DNA of 64,000 bases from Lepturacanthus savala (lineage: Eukaryota; Chordata; Actinopteri; Scombriformes; Trichiuridae). Shown piece by piece: positions 36,430 to 46,698 of this stretch; position 1 is the stretch's first letter, and each line of letters opens with the position of its first letter. Where the stretch lies: contig CM060463.1 in NCBI GenBank assembly GCA_030544235.1, forward strand, positions 23,182,190 through 23,246,189. The letters are read 5' to 3'. A model generated the notes under the pieces. It was given only the letters and a program-made list of their open reading frames with translations, made no database searches and was not told the DNA's origin. Both the position numbers and the translations under genes were made by a program.

Positions 36430-38416
36430 TCAGGACTGGAAGCGTTTTTTGGCCGTGTAAGCACTGCTGACCTGGTTCATTATGACAAGTGCGGCGACAG
36501 CGGGGCCGAGTGCTGACAGGTACCAGGTGCCTTCGCTGACAGCCGCGGTGAACCAGGCGGAGCAGAGGCCGAGGAGCAGGCTGGCGCTGCCGAGCAGGAA
36601 GGTGACGAGTCCAGACGCCGCATGGTAACGCTTGAGTTTGGCGAGGGACCAGCCTTTGGCCAGCGAGGTGTAGATGAGGGGCACGGCCGCCACGCTCTGA
36701 ATGAGCACCACACACACCGTGAGCAGGCCCAACAGACCGTGCCATGAGGTGAAGTGAGGTTTACCGTTCAGGTGTTTGTTGTAGGAGATGGCCGCCAGGC
36801 CCAGCAGAGCACAGCACACACACAGACTCTGCAGCACCCAGTGAACGCGGCCTTTGGTCTTGTGTGGAAAGCGTTTGATGGGTGAGCCATACGGGGAGAA
36901 GAGGAGCACGGCTTCTGTCATGAAGAAAGAAAACTGGCGGAGCAGAGGAGAAAATTAAACAGCAGCAATAAAGAATCATAATTGATTCATCTGTGTTATT
37001 TTCTGATTATTTAATTAGTTGTTTAGTGCATAGTGAATTCTAAGAATGTGTCTTTGCTCATGAATGATTCATAACAATAACATATAAAAAGGTGTTTTTT
37101 GTATAGACAAGTGATCGATGAAATACTTGAAAATATAAATACTGTTGTAAAAAATATACTCAATAACAAGGGAAAGTTTAGAAGTGATGTACTTAAAGTA
37201 TCAAATGTAAAATTAATTATTATGCAGATTGTTATATTATTATAGTATATTAATCTACATACATTTAATCAATAATACTTATGAGAGCATTTCAGTGTTT
37301 TAGTCTATCAATGCAGAGTCAATTTGAGAAGTTTTAGGTTGATTAATAGTAATAGTACAACAGTAATATCTGGCAATTTTCACACAAAGTGTATCAGAAG
37401 TTAAAAAAAAAACAATTATACAGAATACAGATAATATTAAAGTATATTAATTGTATGTAAAATATTAAAATCTTCATCTGAAAGGTAACTATAAAGGAGA
37501 GTGAAGGAAGTTTAAAGTAGCATTAAAAGAAGCCCTATTTTTTCATTTTCATAGTTTAGCATTTTTGTCTTTTTATTAAACAAAAAAAGCATGTACTTGT
37601 GGTCCAAAAGTAACTAGTTAGACCTGTAGCAGCAATGCAGTCTGCCTTCTCACACACTCACTCTGATAATCTCTGTTTTCCCCCCTCCCCTCCCTACAGA
37701 TACACCCACTCTGTTGCGCTGTCAGTAAGGTCCCTACCCTCAGAGAGCCCGGGTCAGATAGAAAGACAGAGGTCAAGTAAACAAATACTCTGGAAGGAGA
37801 TGGTGGCCATCACTTTTACTACTAACTTCCACACCTGTTGTGACATCACAACAGGAGCCATTTCTAAATGACTTGTGTTGAGCAACACTACAGTGATGGC
37901 CAGTCCACAACAGAATGAGTGGGCGGTCGCAATTCAAAGCTAACAAAAACCTAAACATGACTTTTTTTTTAAATAATAGGACACCTTTAAATGAAAATAA
38001 AGTCAAGTAGCCTACCTTAAAAAGTTTACTTAAATACAGCACTTGAGTAAATATACTCAGACCACTGGACTCAATGACTAATAATTATAACGCTAAAAAT
38101 GAAAACGGGAAGTTTTGTGTGTTTACAGATGATAAAATGCATTTTGTAGATTACAACTTACAGCCAGTGTCATGAAGAAAGGATGCCAGGAAAACCAACC
38201 TGAAATAACACAAACAGATGAAATATGCAATCAACAAATAAAGTGTCATTCACAACGTGTGGATATCGGCACCAACTCACTTGTACCAGGTCGAGACAGG
38301 ACAGCGATGAAGACGGTGAACGCAGCGCTGCTGAGGTGCGTCAACAGCGCGGAGGCTGCTCTGCTGTAGAAGAACAGACGAGGCTCCGAGTCCGGGTCTC
38401 TGCTAGGACCAGCCAT
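36430..38416 (-). CDS. cyb561d2: Cytochrome b561 domain-containing protein 2 (3 exons)
   Basis: Six-helix membrane protein of the cytochrome b561 family, a transmembrane electron carrier proposed to reduce ferric iron or monodehydroascorbate across endomembranes. Exons 38416-38281, 38199-38162 and 36933-36430 join in phase to 225 residues (human 222). It starts MAGPSRDPDSEPRLFFYSRA. The haem-ligand histidines appear in TSWFSWHPFFMT, GRVHWVLQ, TSWHGLLG and KRYHAASGLV. It ends QVSSAYTAKKRFQS, close to the human C-terminus. The middle exon is only 38 bp. The gene converges with rad54l2 and points away from rassf1. ETS-like CCGGAAG lies upstream near 38579, suggesting a TATA-less promoter. Confidence 0.95.
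37100..38070. repeat. Teleost interspersed repeat remnants in the cyb561d2 intron
   Basis: GTACTTAAAGTATCAAATG near 37190 and CACTTGAGTAAATATACTC near 38040 resemble parts of a common fish hAT-type repeat (ends of the kind ...TACTCAAGTAC...). Ends are decayed and the interior is not recognised. The intron is otherwise non-coding. Confidence 0.4.
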
Positions 38417-39019
38417 GCTGGAGGAAGGCTTTTACTGCTCGGATATTGACCCCCACATACACACACATACAAACATGCACACACACACCAGAATATCGCC
38501 TCGAGACAACTCACAGTCTCAGTCAAACCGAAGCGGAACTGAAGATGGGTGAAAAGTTGAACCTGCTTCATTTACAGCCGGAAGAAGGAAGGTCCCGATC
38601 AGAAGTTACGTTACTGTCACTCACACACTCATAGAACCCCATTCAACAAGCGAATTTACGAATCATTGACAGGTTTCTTACTAAATCGCTTATATGTATC
38701 CCTGCCGGGCAGAAAAAATACACTTCCGGTTACGTTTTTTCAAAATAAAGCGTTATATTTTACCACCACTCAAGTAGACCACAAAAAACATGAAAATACA
38801 TTCTCCACGTTGTCCACCTTATCACATTTACGGCTTAAACTATTGTTTTAGTCATTTTAAAGAAAACATGCCAAAATTATCTGTTCATATAGTTTCCATT
38901 TGCAATTATTTTCATTTTTTTTCTATTTAATATCATTATAAAATGAATATCTTGGGATTTTGAACTTTAAGTTGAACAAAACAAGTAATTTGCAGCTGTA
39001 TCAACATAAAACAGCCAAA

Positions 39020-39170
39020 ATAGGTAAACACAGGTGTTAGCAATGATACTAATTAAGGTTCTTTTTCAGGTAGTGTAGCAGAAGAAAGTTATTCTACTGA
39101 GCCCACATGCATTATAGCAGGGCAATGATTTTTTGACCTGAAAGGAACCTTAATTAGTATCACCTGTAAC
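39020..39170. repeat. Inverted-repeat element, copy 1
   Basis: GATACTAATTAAGGTTCTTT near 39046 reappears inverted as AAAGGAACCTTAATTAGTAT near 39141. A related copy lies at 41519-41640, sharing GGTAAACACAG...AATGATACTAATTAA. Likely a small DNA element; exact ends unclear. Confidence 0.5.
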
Positions 39171-40033
39171 ACGGACTATTTCATGTCAACATGGCTGCTG
39201 TGAAAAGGGTCTATTGTGATGGTAATTCTCCATTCTTCTTAACTCAAAAGCCAATATAATACTCTCTGTGTAGGCATGTGGCAACTGTGCTTCATTGACA
39301 GCTGTCTGACTCTCCTTTTAGTTTCGTTGCAGCAATAAATAGTTAGATTACGCTTCCAAATGAGCAACATTTTTGTGCTTTTATTCTGAAGCCGGAATGA
39401 CCGGAAGTCATCTCTGATTGTTCTGGCCAACTTCATTCATCTACTAGGTGACGTGGAGGTCTCAGAAGAATTCCCTCAAAATGCCATGGATTAGTTATGA
39501 CTGGCTGTAAACTACAGAGCTATGATCCAGGGAAGAGGAGGCTTGTTTAAAATTGTGGTTGTGTTCATTTTATACTACTAGGCATCAAATAATAATAGAA
39601 ATCGTTGGAGGTGTTGGTCAAAATCACAGCCTGCCCATGCAGTGCAGGTTATACGTTAAAAAAGGTATGTACTGCAGGTCTGAGAGTAATACCACCCATT
39701 CCACATCCAACATTCAATGGACACTCACTGGTCAGCTGTTCACTGGTTATTGTGCTCCAATTACTCTTTAATAAGCTTGTGACTGCAGGGTCTCCACAGT
39801 TGGAGAAAACAACAACATACTCATTCAAAACATCTCCTTCTCTTATTCTGTCTGTCCATATATCTGTATGTCTGTCTGCATGTCTCTTTTCCACAGATTA
39901 TAATAGCATAATAATAGACATGTTATTCCTAGTAAACAGAATAACACATGGTCTCCTTTACAATAACCAATCTCAAAAAGACGTAATTTAATAGAGCATT
40001 CAACGGAAAAGCTGCAGTTTGTGTTAAGATATA

Positions 40034-41247
40034 CACTCACCGGCCACTTTATTAGGTACACCTGTCCAACTGCTCGTTAACACTTAATTTCTAATCAGCC
40101 AATCACATGGCGGCAACTCAGTGCATTTAGGCATGTAGACATGGTCAAGACAATCTCCTGCAATTCAAACCGAGCCAGGAAGAAAGGTGATTTGAGTGAC
40201 TTTGAACATGGTATAGTTGTTGGTGCCAGAAGGGCTGGTCTGAGTATTTCAGAAACTGCTGATCTACTGGGATTTTCACGCACAACCATCTCTAGGGTTT
40301 ACAGAGAATGGTCCGAAAAAGAAAAAATATCCAGTGAGCGGCAGTTCTGTGGGCAGAAATGCCTTGTTGATGCCAGAGGTCAGAGGAGAATGGCCAGACT
40401 GGTTCGAGCTGATAGAAAGGCAACAGTGACTCAAATAACCACCCGTTACAACCAAGGTAGGCAGAAGAGCATCTCTGAACGCACAGTACGTCGAACTTTG
40501 AGGCAGATGGGCTACAGCAGCAGAAGACCACGCCGGGTGCCACTCCCTTCAGCTAAGAACAGGAAACTGAGGCTACAATTTGCACAAGCTCATCGAAATT
40601 GGACAATAGAAGATTGGAAAAACGTTGCCTGGTCTGATGAGTCTCGATTTCTGCTGCGACATTCGGATGGTAGGGTCAAATTTTGGCGTCAACAACATGA
40701 AAGCATGGATCCATCCTGCCTTGTATCAACGGTTCAGGCTGGTGGTGGTGGTGTAATGGTGTGGGGAATATTTTCTTGGCACTCTTTGGGGCCCTTGGTG
40801 TTCAATTGAGCATCGTTGCAACGCCACAGCCTACCTGAGTATTGTTGCTGACCATGTCCATCCCTTTATGACCACAATGTACCCAACTTCTGATGGCTAC
40901 TTTCAGCAGGATAATGTGCCATGTCATAAAGCTGGAATCATCTCAGACTGGTTTCTTGAACATGACAATGAGTTCACTGTACTCAAATGGCCTCCACAGT
41001 CACCAGATCTCAATCCAATAGAGCATCTTTGGGATGTGGTGGAACGGGAGATTCGCATCATGGATGTGCAGCCGACAAATCTGCACCAACTGTGTGATGC
41101 CATCATGTCAATATGGACCAAACTCTCTGAGGAATGCTTCCAGCACCTTGTTGAATCTATGCCATGAAGAATTGAGGCAGTTCTGAAGGCAAAAGGGGGT
41201 CCAACCCGTTACTAGCATGGTGTACCTAATAAAGTGGCCGGTGAGTG
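40034..41247 (+). mobile_element. Tc1-like DNA transposon, nearly complete
   Basis: 1214 bp with terminal inverted repeats beginning CACTCACCGGCCACTTTATT and ending AATAAAGTGGCCGGTGAGTG, flanked on both sides by TA (40032-40033, 41248-41249). The ends match perfectly over about 27 bp, so insertion is fairly recent. It carries a transposase gene broken once near its middle. Confidence 0.93.
40141..41167 (+). pseudogene. Tc1-like transposase with a single frame break
   Basis: First part 40141-40809: helix-turn-helix DNA-binding region (SISETADLLGFSRTTISRVY) and the first catalytic Asp in AWSDESRF. The frame stops at TGA 40807-40809. The second part resumes in the +1 frame before 40868 and runs to 41167. 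It contains the second catalytic Asp (FQQDNVPCHK) and the Glu (SPDLNPIEHLWD), then ends ...HLVESMP. The whole DDE set is therefore present but split over two frames, and the protein is presumably inactive. Joined length would be about 340 residues, normal for the family. Confidence 0.9.
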
Positions 41248-41518
41248 TATATATATTTTTATTTATTAATTTTCTTTCACAGAGCACAGAACTCACAAGT
41301 GGGTTCACTTGGTGGGTAATAGTCAGCCAAAGTTATTCCCTTGTACTGTCCAGATGGTGGCACTAATAGGCTGTAAAACATCAAAACCACCTTTATAATT
41401 TTTTATAGAAGTAGTGAGAGACTCTGACATTGACTTTATGCCTTTAAAAAAAGTTTAAAAAAAAAAAAAGAGTTTGTTACTCCAACTAGTGCAGTGCACA
41501 CTAGCTTGACTTTATAAT

Positions 41519-41640
41519 TAGTAGGTAAACACAGCTGATACCAATGATACTAATTAAGCATCTGTTCCATTTAGGGTAGCAGAGTGTTTCCAGTGAACCA
41601 ACATGCATGGTGGAGGAAACCAGACTCTGATAAACATTAG
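41519..41640. repeat. Inverted-repeat element, copy 2 (partial)
   Basis: Shares GGTAAACACAG, AATGATACTAATTAAG and ACATGCAT-type words with 39020-39170, in the same order and orientation. The two copies bracket the Tc1-like transposon. Confidence 0.45.
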
Positions 41641-41779
41641 TATCACTACATAGAAACAGAGGAACTGGTGTTTCACTCCAAGTATTTTGGTGATCATGCA
41701 TCATTCATTGATCAGACCAAAGCTGAGGTGGACTCCTTCAGGTTCCCGGTCATCCACTCAGATAATAATCAGGTGTGAA

Positions 41780-42100
41780 AGGTGCACGTAGAACTGCTCC
41801 AAAGTACAGCAGAGTCTGCAACTAGAGAGCATGGAAGCAGAACCCCTCCTGTGCTATGGGATCTCTGTTGGTTTGGTAAACTGATAGTCCAGTCAAAGGC
41901 CCAAATCAACAGACTACAGACAGTCATGTACTGTAGATTATGGGAGTTTGCCAGCATTCCAGTCTTCAAGATATTAGCCAGACAGGCACAAAAACACAGA
42001 TTCAACTCATGTTCTTCCCTCAGAAGGCTCCTCCATCAGAGTCAGGGGCACAGCCTGTCCCCCTGTTCATTAAAGCCCTCAACACAACCTATAGGCTGGA
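41780..42100 (+). repeat. Possible decayed LINE C-terminal fragment
   Basis: One frame reads LCWFGKLIVQSKAQINRL, resembling the region just after the reverse transcriptase of jockey/L2-like fish LINEs, and then decays. Weak evidence. Confidence 0.3.
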
Positions 42101-42149
42101 ATATGTATATTCCATGGTCATATGTCCTCTTTTGCTGCTCACCAGATTC

Positions 42150-42474
42150 ATTCAGTCATTTTCTATACCTGCTTATTCCTCATTAGAGTCAATCCCAGCG
42201 CATTACAGGCATGAGGCAGTGATTCACCCAGACAGATCGCCAGCCTGTCATGGGGGACACACACCATTCACTTGCACATTCACACCTATGGGCAATTTAG
42301 AGTCTCCACTTAACCTCAGCATGTTTTTGGACTGTGGGAGGAAGCTGAAGAACCTAGAGAAAACACAGAGAGAACATGCAAACTCCACACAGAAAGGTCC
42401 CAGCTCAATGACTTGAACCTATGACATTCTTGCTGTGACGCAACAGCGCTAACCACTGCTCCACCGTGTCGCCT
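42150..42474 (+). repeat. Teleost interspersed repeat, copy A
   Basis: Contains the conserved words TCTATACCTGCTTATTCCTC, GGCAATTTAGAGTCTCCA, GGACTGTGGGAGGAAGCTG and AACATGCAAACTCCACACAG. These are found in thousands of copies in fish genomes (from general knowledge, often filed near L2-type LINEs). Full-length form in this window. Confidence 0.7.
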
Positions 42475-43363
42475 CCGCACACCAGAGTGTTATTGTAATT
42501 ACATTGAGTGAAAGTCAGTAGAGTCATATATTGTATTTTTTATGATATGCAATGAAGTACTGTTGTATTTTACTGTGTTGGATGATTGTTCCTTTACTGT
42601 TTTTTATACTCCAGGCACTGTGACATTTAAGGCAAATTTCCTTTTGGTACAGTGAAGTTTATCCTATCCAGTAAGATTACCTCACTTACCTCGCTGGAGA
42701 ATGGAGAGAGGATTCTAATTATACTCATTATGAAACCTCATGCTTTTATAATGATTTCATGGAGAAAGATATCACGCACTGATCTTCCTACAATGTAAAA
42801 GCCGTTCATCTGCCCCACATATGTCAGCCTGGAGGCTTTTTCCTCACTGCCTGATTTCCAAATAGCCCTTAAATAAACAATAAACAGACTACTCTTTCCA
42901 AACAGTGTCCATCATTTGAGAACAGAGACTCGTATTTGTTCCAGTGTGATCAATGTTATCATTAGGAAATTATCAGAGTCAGAATTGTTTTAATTGGCTG
43001 GGTATATACACAGGATCTGATAGCTTAGTGGTTCTTGATGTATTCACACACAACACAACAATGTCCAGAAAGACAAACAATGAACATAAACAACACATTT
43101 CTGTGAAGTATAAACAGGGCATGGTTCTTGACTAAAATGTTACAGACCATATGAGACATACCGTAATTATTAAACTATAGTTCATAGTTCATGTGGTGCT
43201 GTCTGTCCTGTACAAGGTGGAACCAGGACAGTTCTCTTTCTGAAAAACTTTTGAAAATTGAAATTTAAAAGCTATTGAACTTTTAGCAATGAACTGTTAT
43301 TATGAATATAAATTATGATTCAGAATCTTCAGATCCCAAAATGTATTTAAATTCCATCCCTCT

Positions 43364-43672
43364 ATTTTCTATACCCACTTATTCTTCCCTGGGGTCACAG
43401 GGGTTTTCTGCTGGAGCCAATCCCAGTGCACTTCAGGCATGAGGCAGGGATACATCCCAGACAGGTCACCAGTCTACCATGGGTCACACACACCATTCAC
43501 TCACACACTCATACCTCATCCAATTTAGTGTCTCCAATTAACCTCAACATGTTATTGAACTGTGGGGGGAAGCTGAAGAACCCGGAGAGAACTCACACAG
43601 ACACAGGGAGAACATGAAACTCCACACAGAAAGGTTCCAGACCAAGGACTTGAACCCTCGACCTTCTACACT
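43364..43672 (+). repeat. Teleost interspersed repeat, copy B
   Basis: Same family and orientation as 42150-42474: shared TCTATACCCACTTATTC, CCAATCCCAGTGCA, TTAGTGTCTCCAATTAACC and AACTCCACACAGAAAGG. Confidence 0.7.
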
Positions 43673-44120
43673 CTGTTCTACCTTCAATTTCAATTCAATT
43701 TTTCAATCCAAGATGTGGTTTGAGACAGAATAAATCAATTATCCTTGCTATCCAAAGGTATCCCAGATGTAATCAAGCAATTTTAACTATAATTATAGGA
43801 TCTGATTTTAGGCCTCTTGAATTTGAGCAACTTGAATATATATCATTATAATTTAAAAAAAAACAAACATTATTTTTCAATTCTGAATTTGAAATGTGAA
43901 CCATTAAATTCTGAGCCTTAAAAATCAGATAGATCATTTCAATCCAAACAAAGGTCTAAACCAAAATTCACCAAACACGTGATAAATAAATGTAAAACAT
44001 ATGTAATAATGTCATGTTCAGTTAGGGGCTTTATTTCTTCTTTTTTTAAATTATTTTTTTTTATTTCCCTACTTACATGTGCACATGTGTTTTTGATGTG
44101 TGAGAGCAGAGAGGATGATT

Positions 44121-44130
<10 letters not shown>

Positions 44131-44153
<23 letters not shown>
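44131..44153 (+). repeat. (CT)n tract upstream of rassf1
   Basis: About 11 CT units, roughly 150 bp upstream of the proposed rassf1 leader exon. Confidence 0.8.
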
Positions 44154-44155
<2 letters not shown>

Positions 44156-44189
44156 GCTAATACATAGACGGGATTAGACGCTAATCCGC

Positions 44190-44307
44190 GCTCTTTATGT
44201 GCATGCGCACACTGAAGTGCGTGTATCGACAGGGACGGTTTGGCGTCAACACATCAACACAGCTTCATATCTGCTCTGCGATAAGTGACAGTGATGCATT
44301 CAGCGAG
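44190..44307 (+). promoter_or_regulatory. rassf1: Probable rassf1 A-type promoter and 5' leader exon
   Basis: A GC-richer stretch ending in a good donor AGCGAG|GTAAGG at 44307/44308. A matching acceptor TTTCAG|CTCC at 46498/46499 opens the exon that holds the start codon at 46699. The leader exon is inferred from splice signals only. Confidence 0.4.
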
Positions 44308-46498
44308 GTAAGGTCGTTTTTTAGTGCTTTTTGTGTGTGCAGCTAATCCGAAACCAATTTGTTTCAGTGTGACTGTCACTTAGTTTGTCTCGTCCCGTTT
44401 CAGACCGCAGGATTAATTAAATTAACCCGACCTGTCCCGTTATAGACGAAGCTGCAGCAAAAAAAAAGATGACAGATGAAATAATGTAAACTTTTCTCGC
44501 ACGGACCAAACCATCCGTTTAAAAACCGACTGGTTTTAAACAGCGATCTCTCCACGGATGGTCCCGGTCACATAATGTGCCCTTGTTGCCTCGGGTGAAT
44601 AATGCTGCTCCGTGTGCTGACCCACTTGGCAAATACAGCCCGGGTTGTTCGTATTCGAGTCACAATGCAGCTCCATAGGAAAAGTAATGAAAGTACGTTT
44701 CAGATGCACCTGTGGACATGTGACATTTAACACGTCCAGAGAAATGTTAATTCAGAAGAGAAAAGTTATTCAGAAGACAAGTTGGCAGCACTTTGCAATA
44801 AGGGTAAAAGTCCTAGTGAAGTAATGCTTAACTAAAGCCTGGCTCTGGATGATTTCCTGCATGAATTAATAAAGTATGTAGGCTACCATGAATTCCTTTA
44901 GCCCACATGCTGTTTGAGGTTTTTACATTTAAGAGCAGTAAAAGTGTCCTAAACATATTTCTTTAAGACTGAAAAAATAGGAAATGTTTCAACTTTGTGC
45001 AGCTGGTACACATTTATTTAAATCGCTTTTTAAAAGTATTAAATGTGAAACATTCACATTCAGAACTTGTCTTGTTGCTTGTTTTATGCAACACGTGATT
45101 TTAATTGTTTTTTTCCTCCATCAACATAAAAGCATGAAATATAAAATAAAGACTCAGTGAAAGCTTAATCACCAATGACTGATGAGGGATTTGTGGTTCA
45201 GAAACATGGTGGCTATAGAGACTAACTAAGGGTTAGAATATGAATGTAAGGGGTTAACAAATGATCATTTATCTACCTTTATGGGATTAGTTTACACATA
45301 ATAGATAGTCAGCAAACAAATGTTATTTCACATGTACTCATATAGTTTTTATACCAACAGTTAATATGGGTTTAAGTTTAAAGCAGGATACAACCTGCAT
45401 CCCTCAAGAGTTGCCAGTTTGTAAATGTGGCATAAAAACCATTGTTTGCACTTGTGTGACCTGACTACATATTTGATAAAAGTAAAGAGAAACATCATAG
45501 ATCTGAACGAATCCAGGGGTATAAATTGCCCTTTATTATAATTGGAACTCAGCTAATCAATTAATGTATAATGTAAATGGGAATTTCCACAAATGATCTA
45601 CTATTAATGATTAACTAATCGCATGAAGTCAGAGTGATGCGATCATCTGTTAATAGTAACAAGAATTCATGATATATCCTTAATGTATTAAAACATCATG
45701 ACATAGTAACAGCATATCAATACATGGTATTTGTCACAAATACTCAAAGAAAAGTAGCGATATGACAATGCAGGGAATTTCCAATAAACGAAGGACTCAT
45801 AATTAGAATTTTGCATAATAAAATCATGTATTATCAGTATTAAATATAGACAAGTAAAAGCACTATGCAGTAAATTTACCGTATATCTGATTCGTCAATT
45901 TAAATTCATGCTGCAGCTCGTGATCTGGTCTAAAAATAAAAAGAATTTTTGCTGAGATGTGATAGTAGTTCTGTCCAGAGTGGTTTCATAAATAGGAAAT
46001 ATACCAAGTACTCTTTTGACATATGGACAGAAATAAGGAGCCAAATCTGAAAATAACAGAGTGAACATTTCATCAATATTGAACAAGTACAAGGTTTCAT
46101 CTGAAATTCAGTTAAGTATAATTGTCATAAAACAGAAAGTACAAGTATCTCACAGTTCTACTTGTGCAGTACGTGAGTAAATGTCTCAACAACTCGAGTT
46201 TGACCTCATTCTGAGCTTTTTCAGGATTTAATTAATAAAAATGAATTTATGCAGTATTTTGTCAACAACATGTTACTGTCACAAACACAAAAACACAGCG
46301 AGTTTCTAGGATTCCACAGGATTATACACTGTACTATTCATCTTGTCCCACATTTTAATATAATCGTTTGAATCCTGGCATCCGATAACAGGGGCTAATC
46401 TTTTGTTATTGCAATTGTCATGTCCATACCATACATAACATGACGTTGATTTTCTGTGTGTGACTTGTGCATGATTTCAAACAATGCCTGTGTTTCAG
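44308..46498 (+). other. Inferred rassf1 leader intron
   Basis: AT-rich, no supported coding exon, RNA gene or recognised repeat. Confidence 0.35.
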
Positions 46499-46698
46499 CT
46501 CCTAAGGACCTGCTGGCCGCCTGTTCCTCTGCACAATAGAAGAAGCTGGAAATGGACCGAGCCACAGAAACATTCTGAGCTCATTAAGGCACGTGCACAC
46601 TAATGCTGCTGCCTGCTCTCAGGATGGGAGGTGCACCCATACTAGCTCATGGACAACAGGCGCTCGCTTGACATGTCGGTGTCTGTATCCAGAACAGG

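Larger units (their letters stand above)
38620..44190. other. Gene-poor, repeat-filled interval between cyb561d2 and rassf1
   Basis: No host gene exon is supported. Identified content: paired repeats near 39020-39170 and 41519-41640, the Tc1-like transposon at 40034-41247, a possible LINE fragment near 41780-42100, and two copies of a teleost interspersed repeat. I looked for nprl2 and zmynd10, which occupy this place in human, and found no recognisable fragment of either. Confidence 0.55.

Noticed and set aside
36122..36745. 207-codon minus-strand frame overlapping cyb561d2
   Set aside because: It is another reading frame of the terminal cyb561d2 exon, running into a miniature element.
41940..42416. 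158-codon frame between cyb561d2 and rassf1
   Set aside because: Its second half is an interspersed repeat and its first half a probable LINE relic; no host gene similarity.
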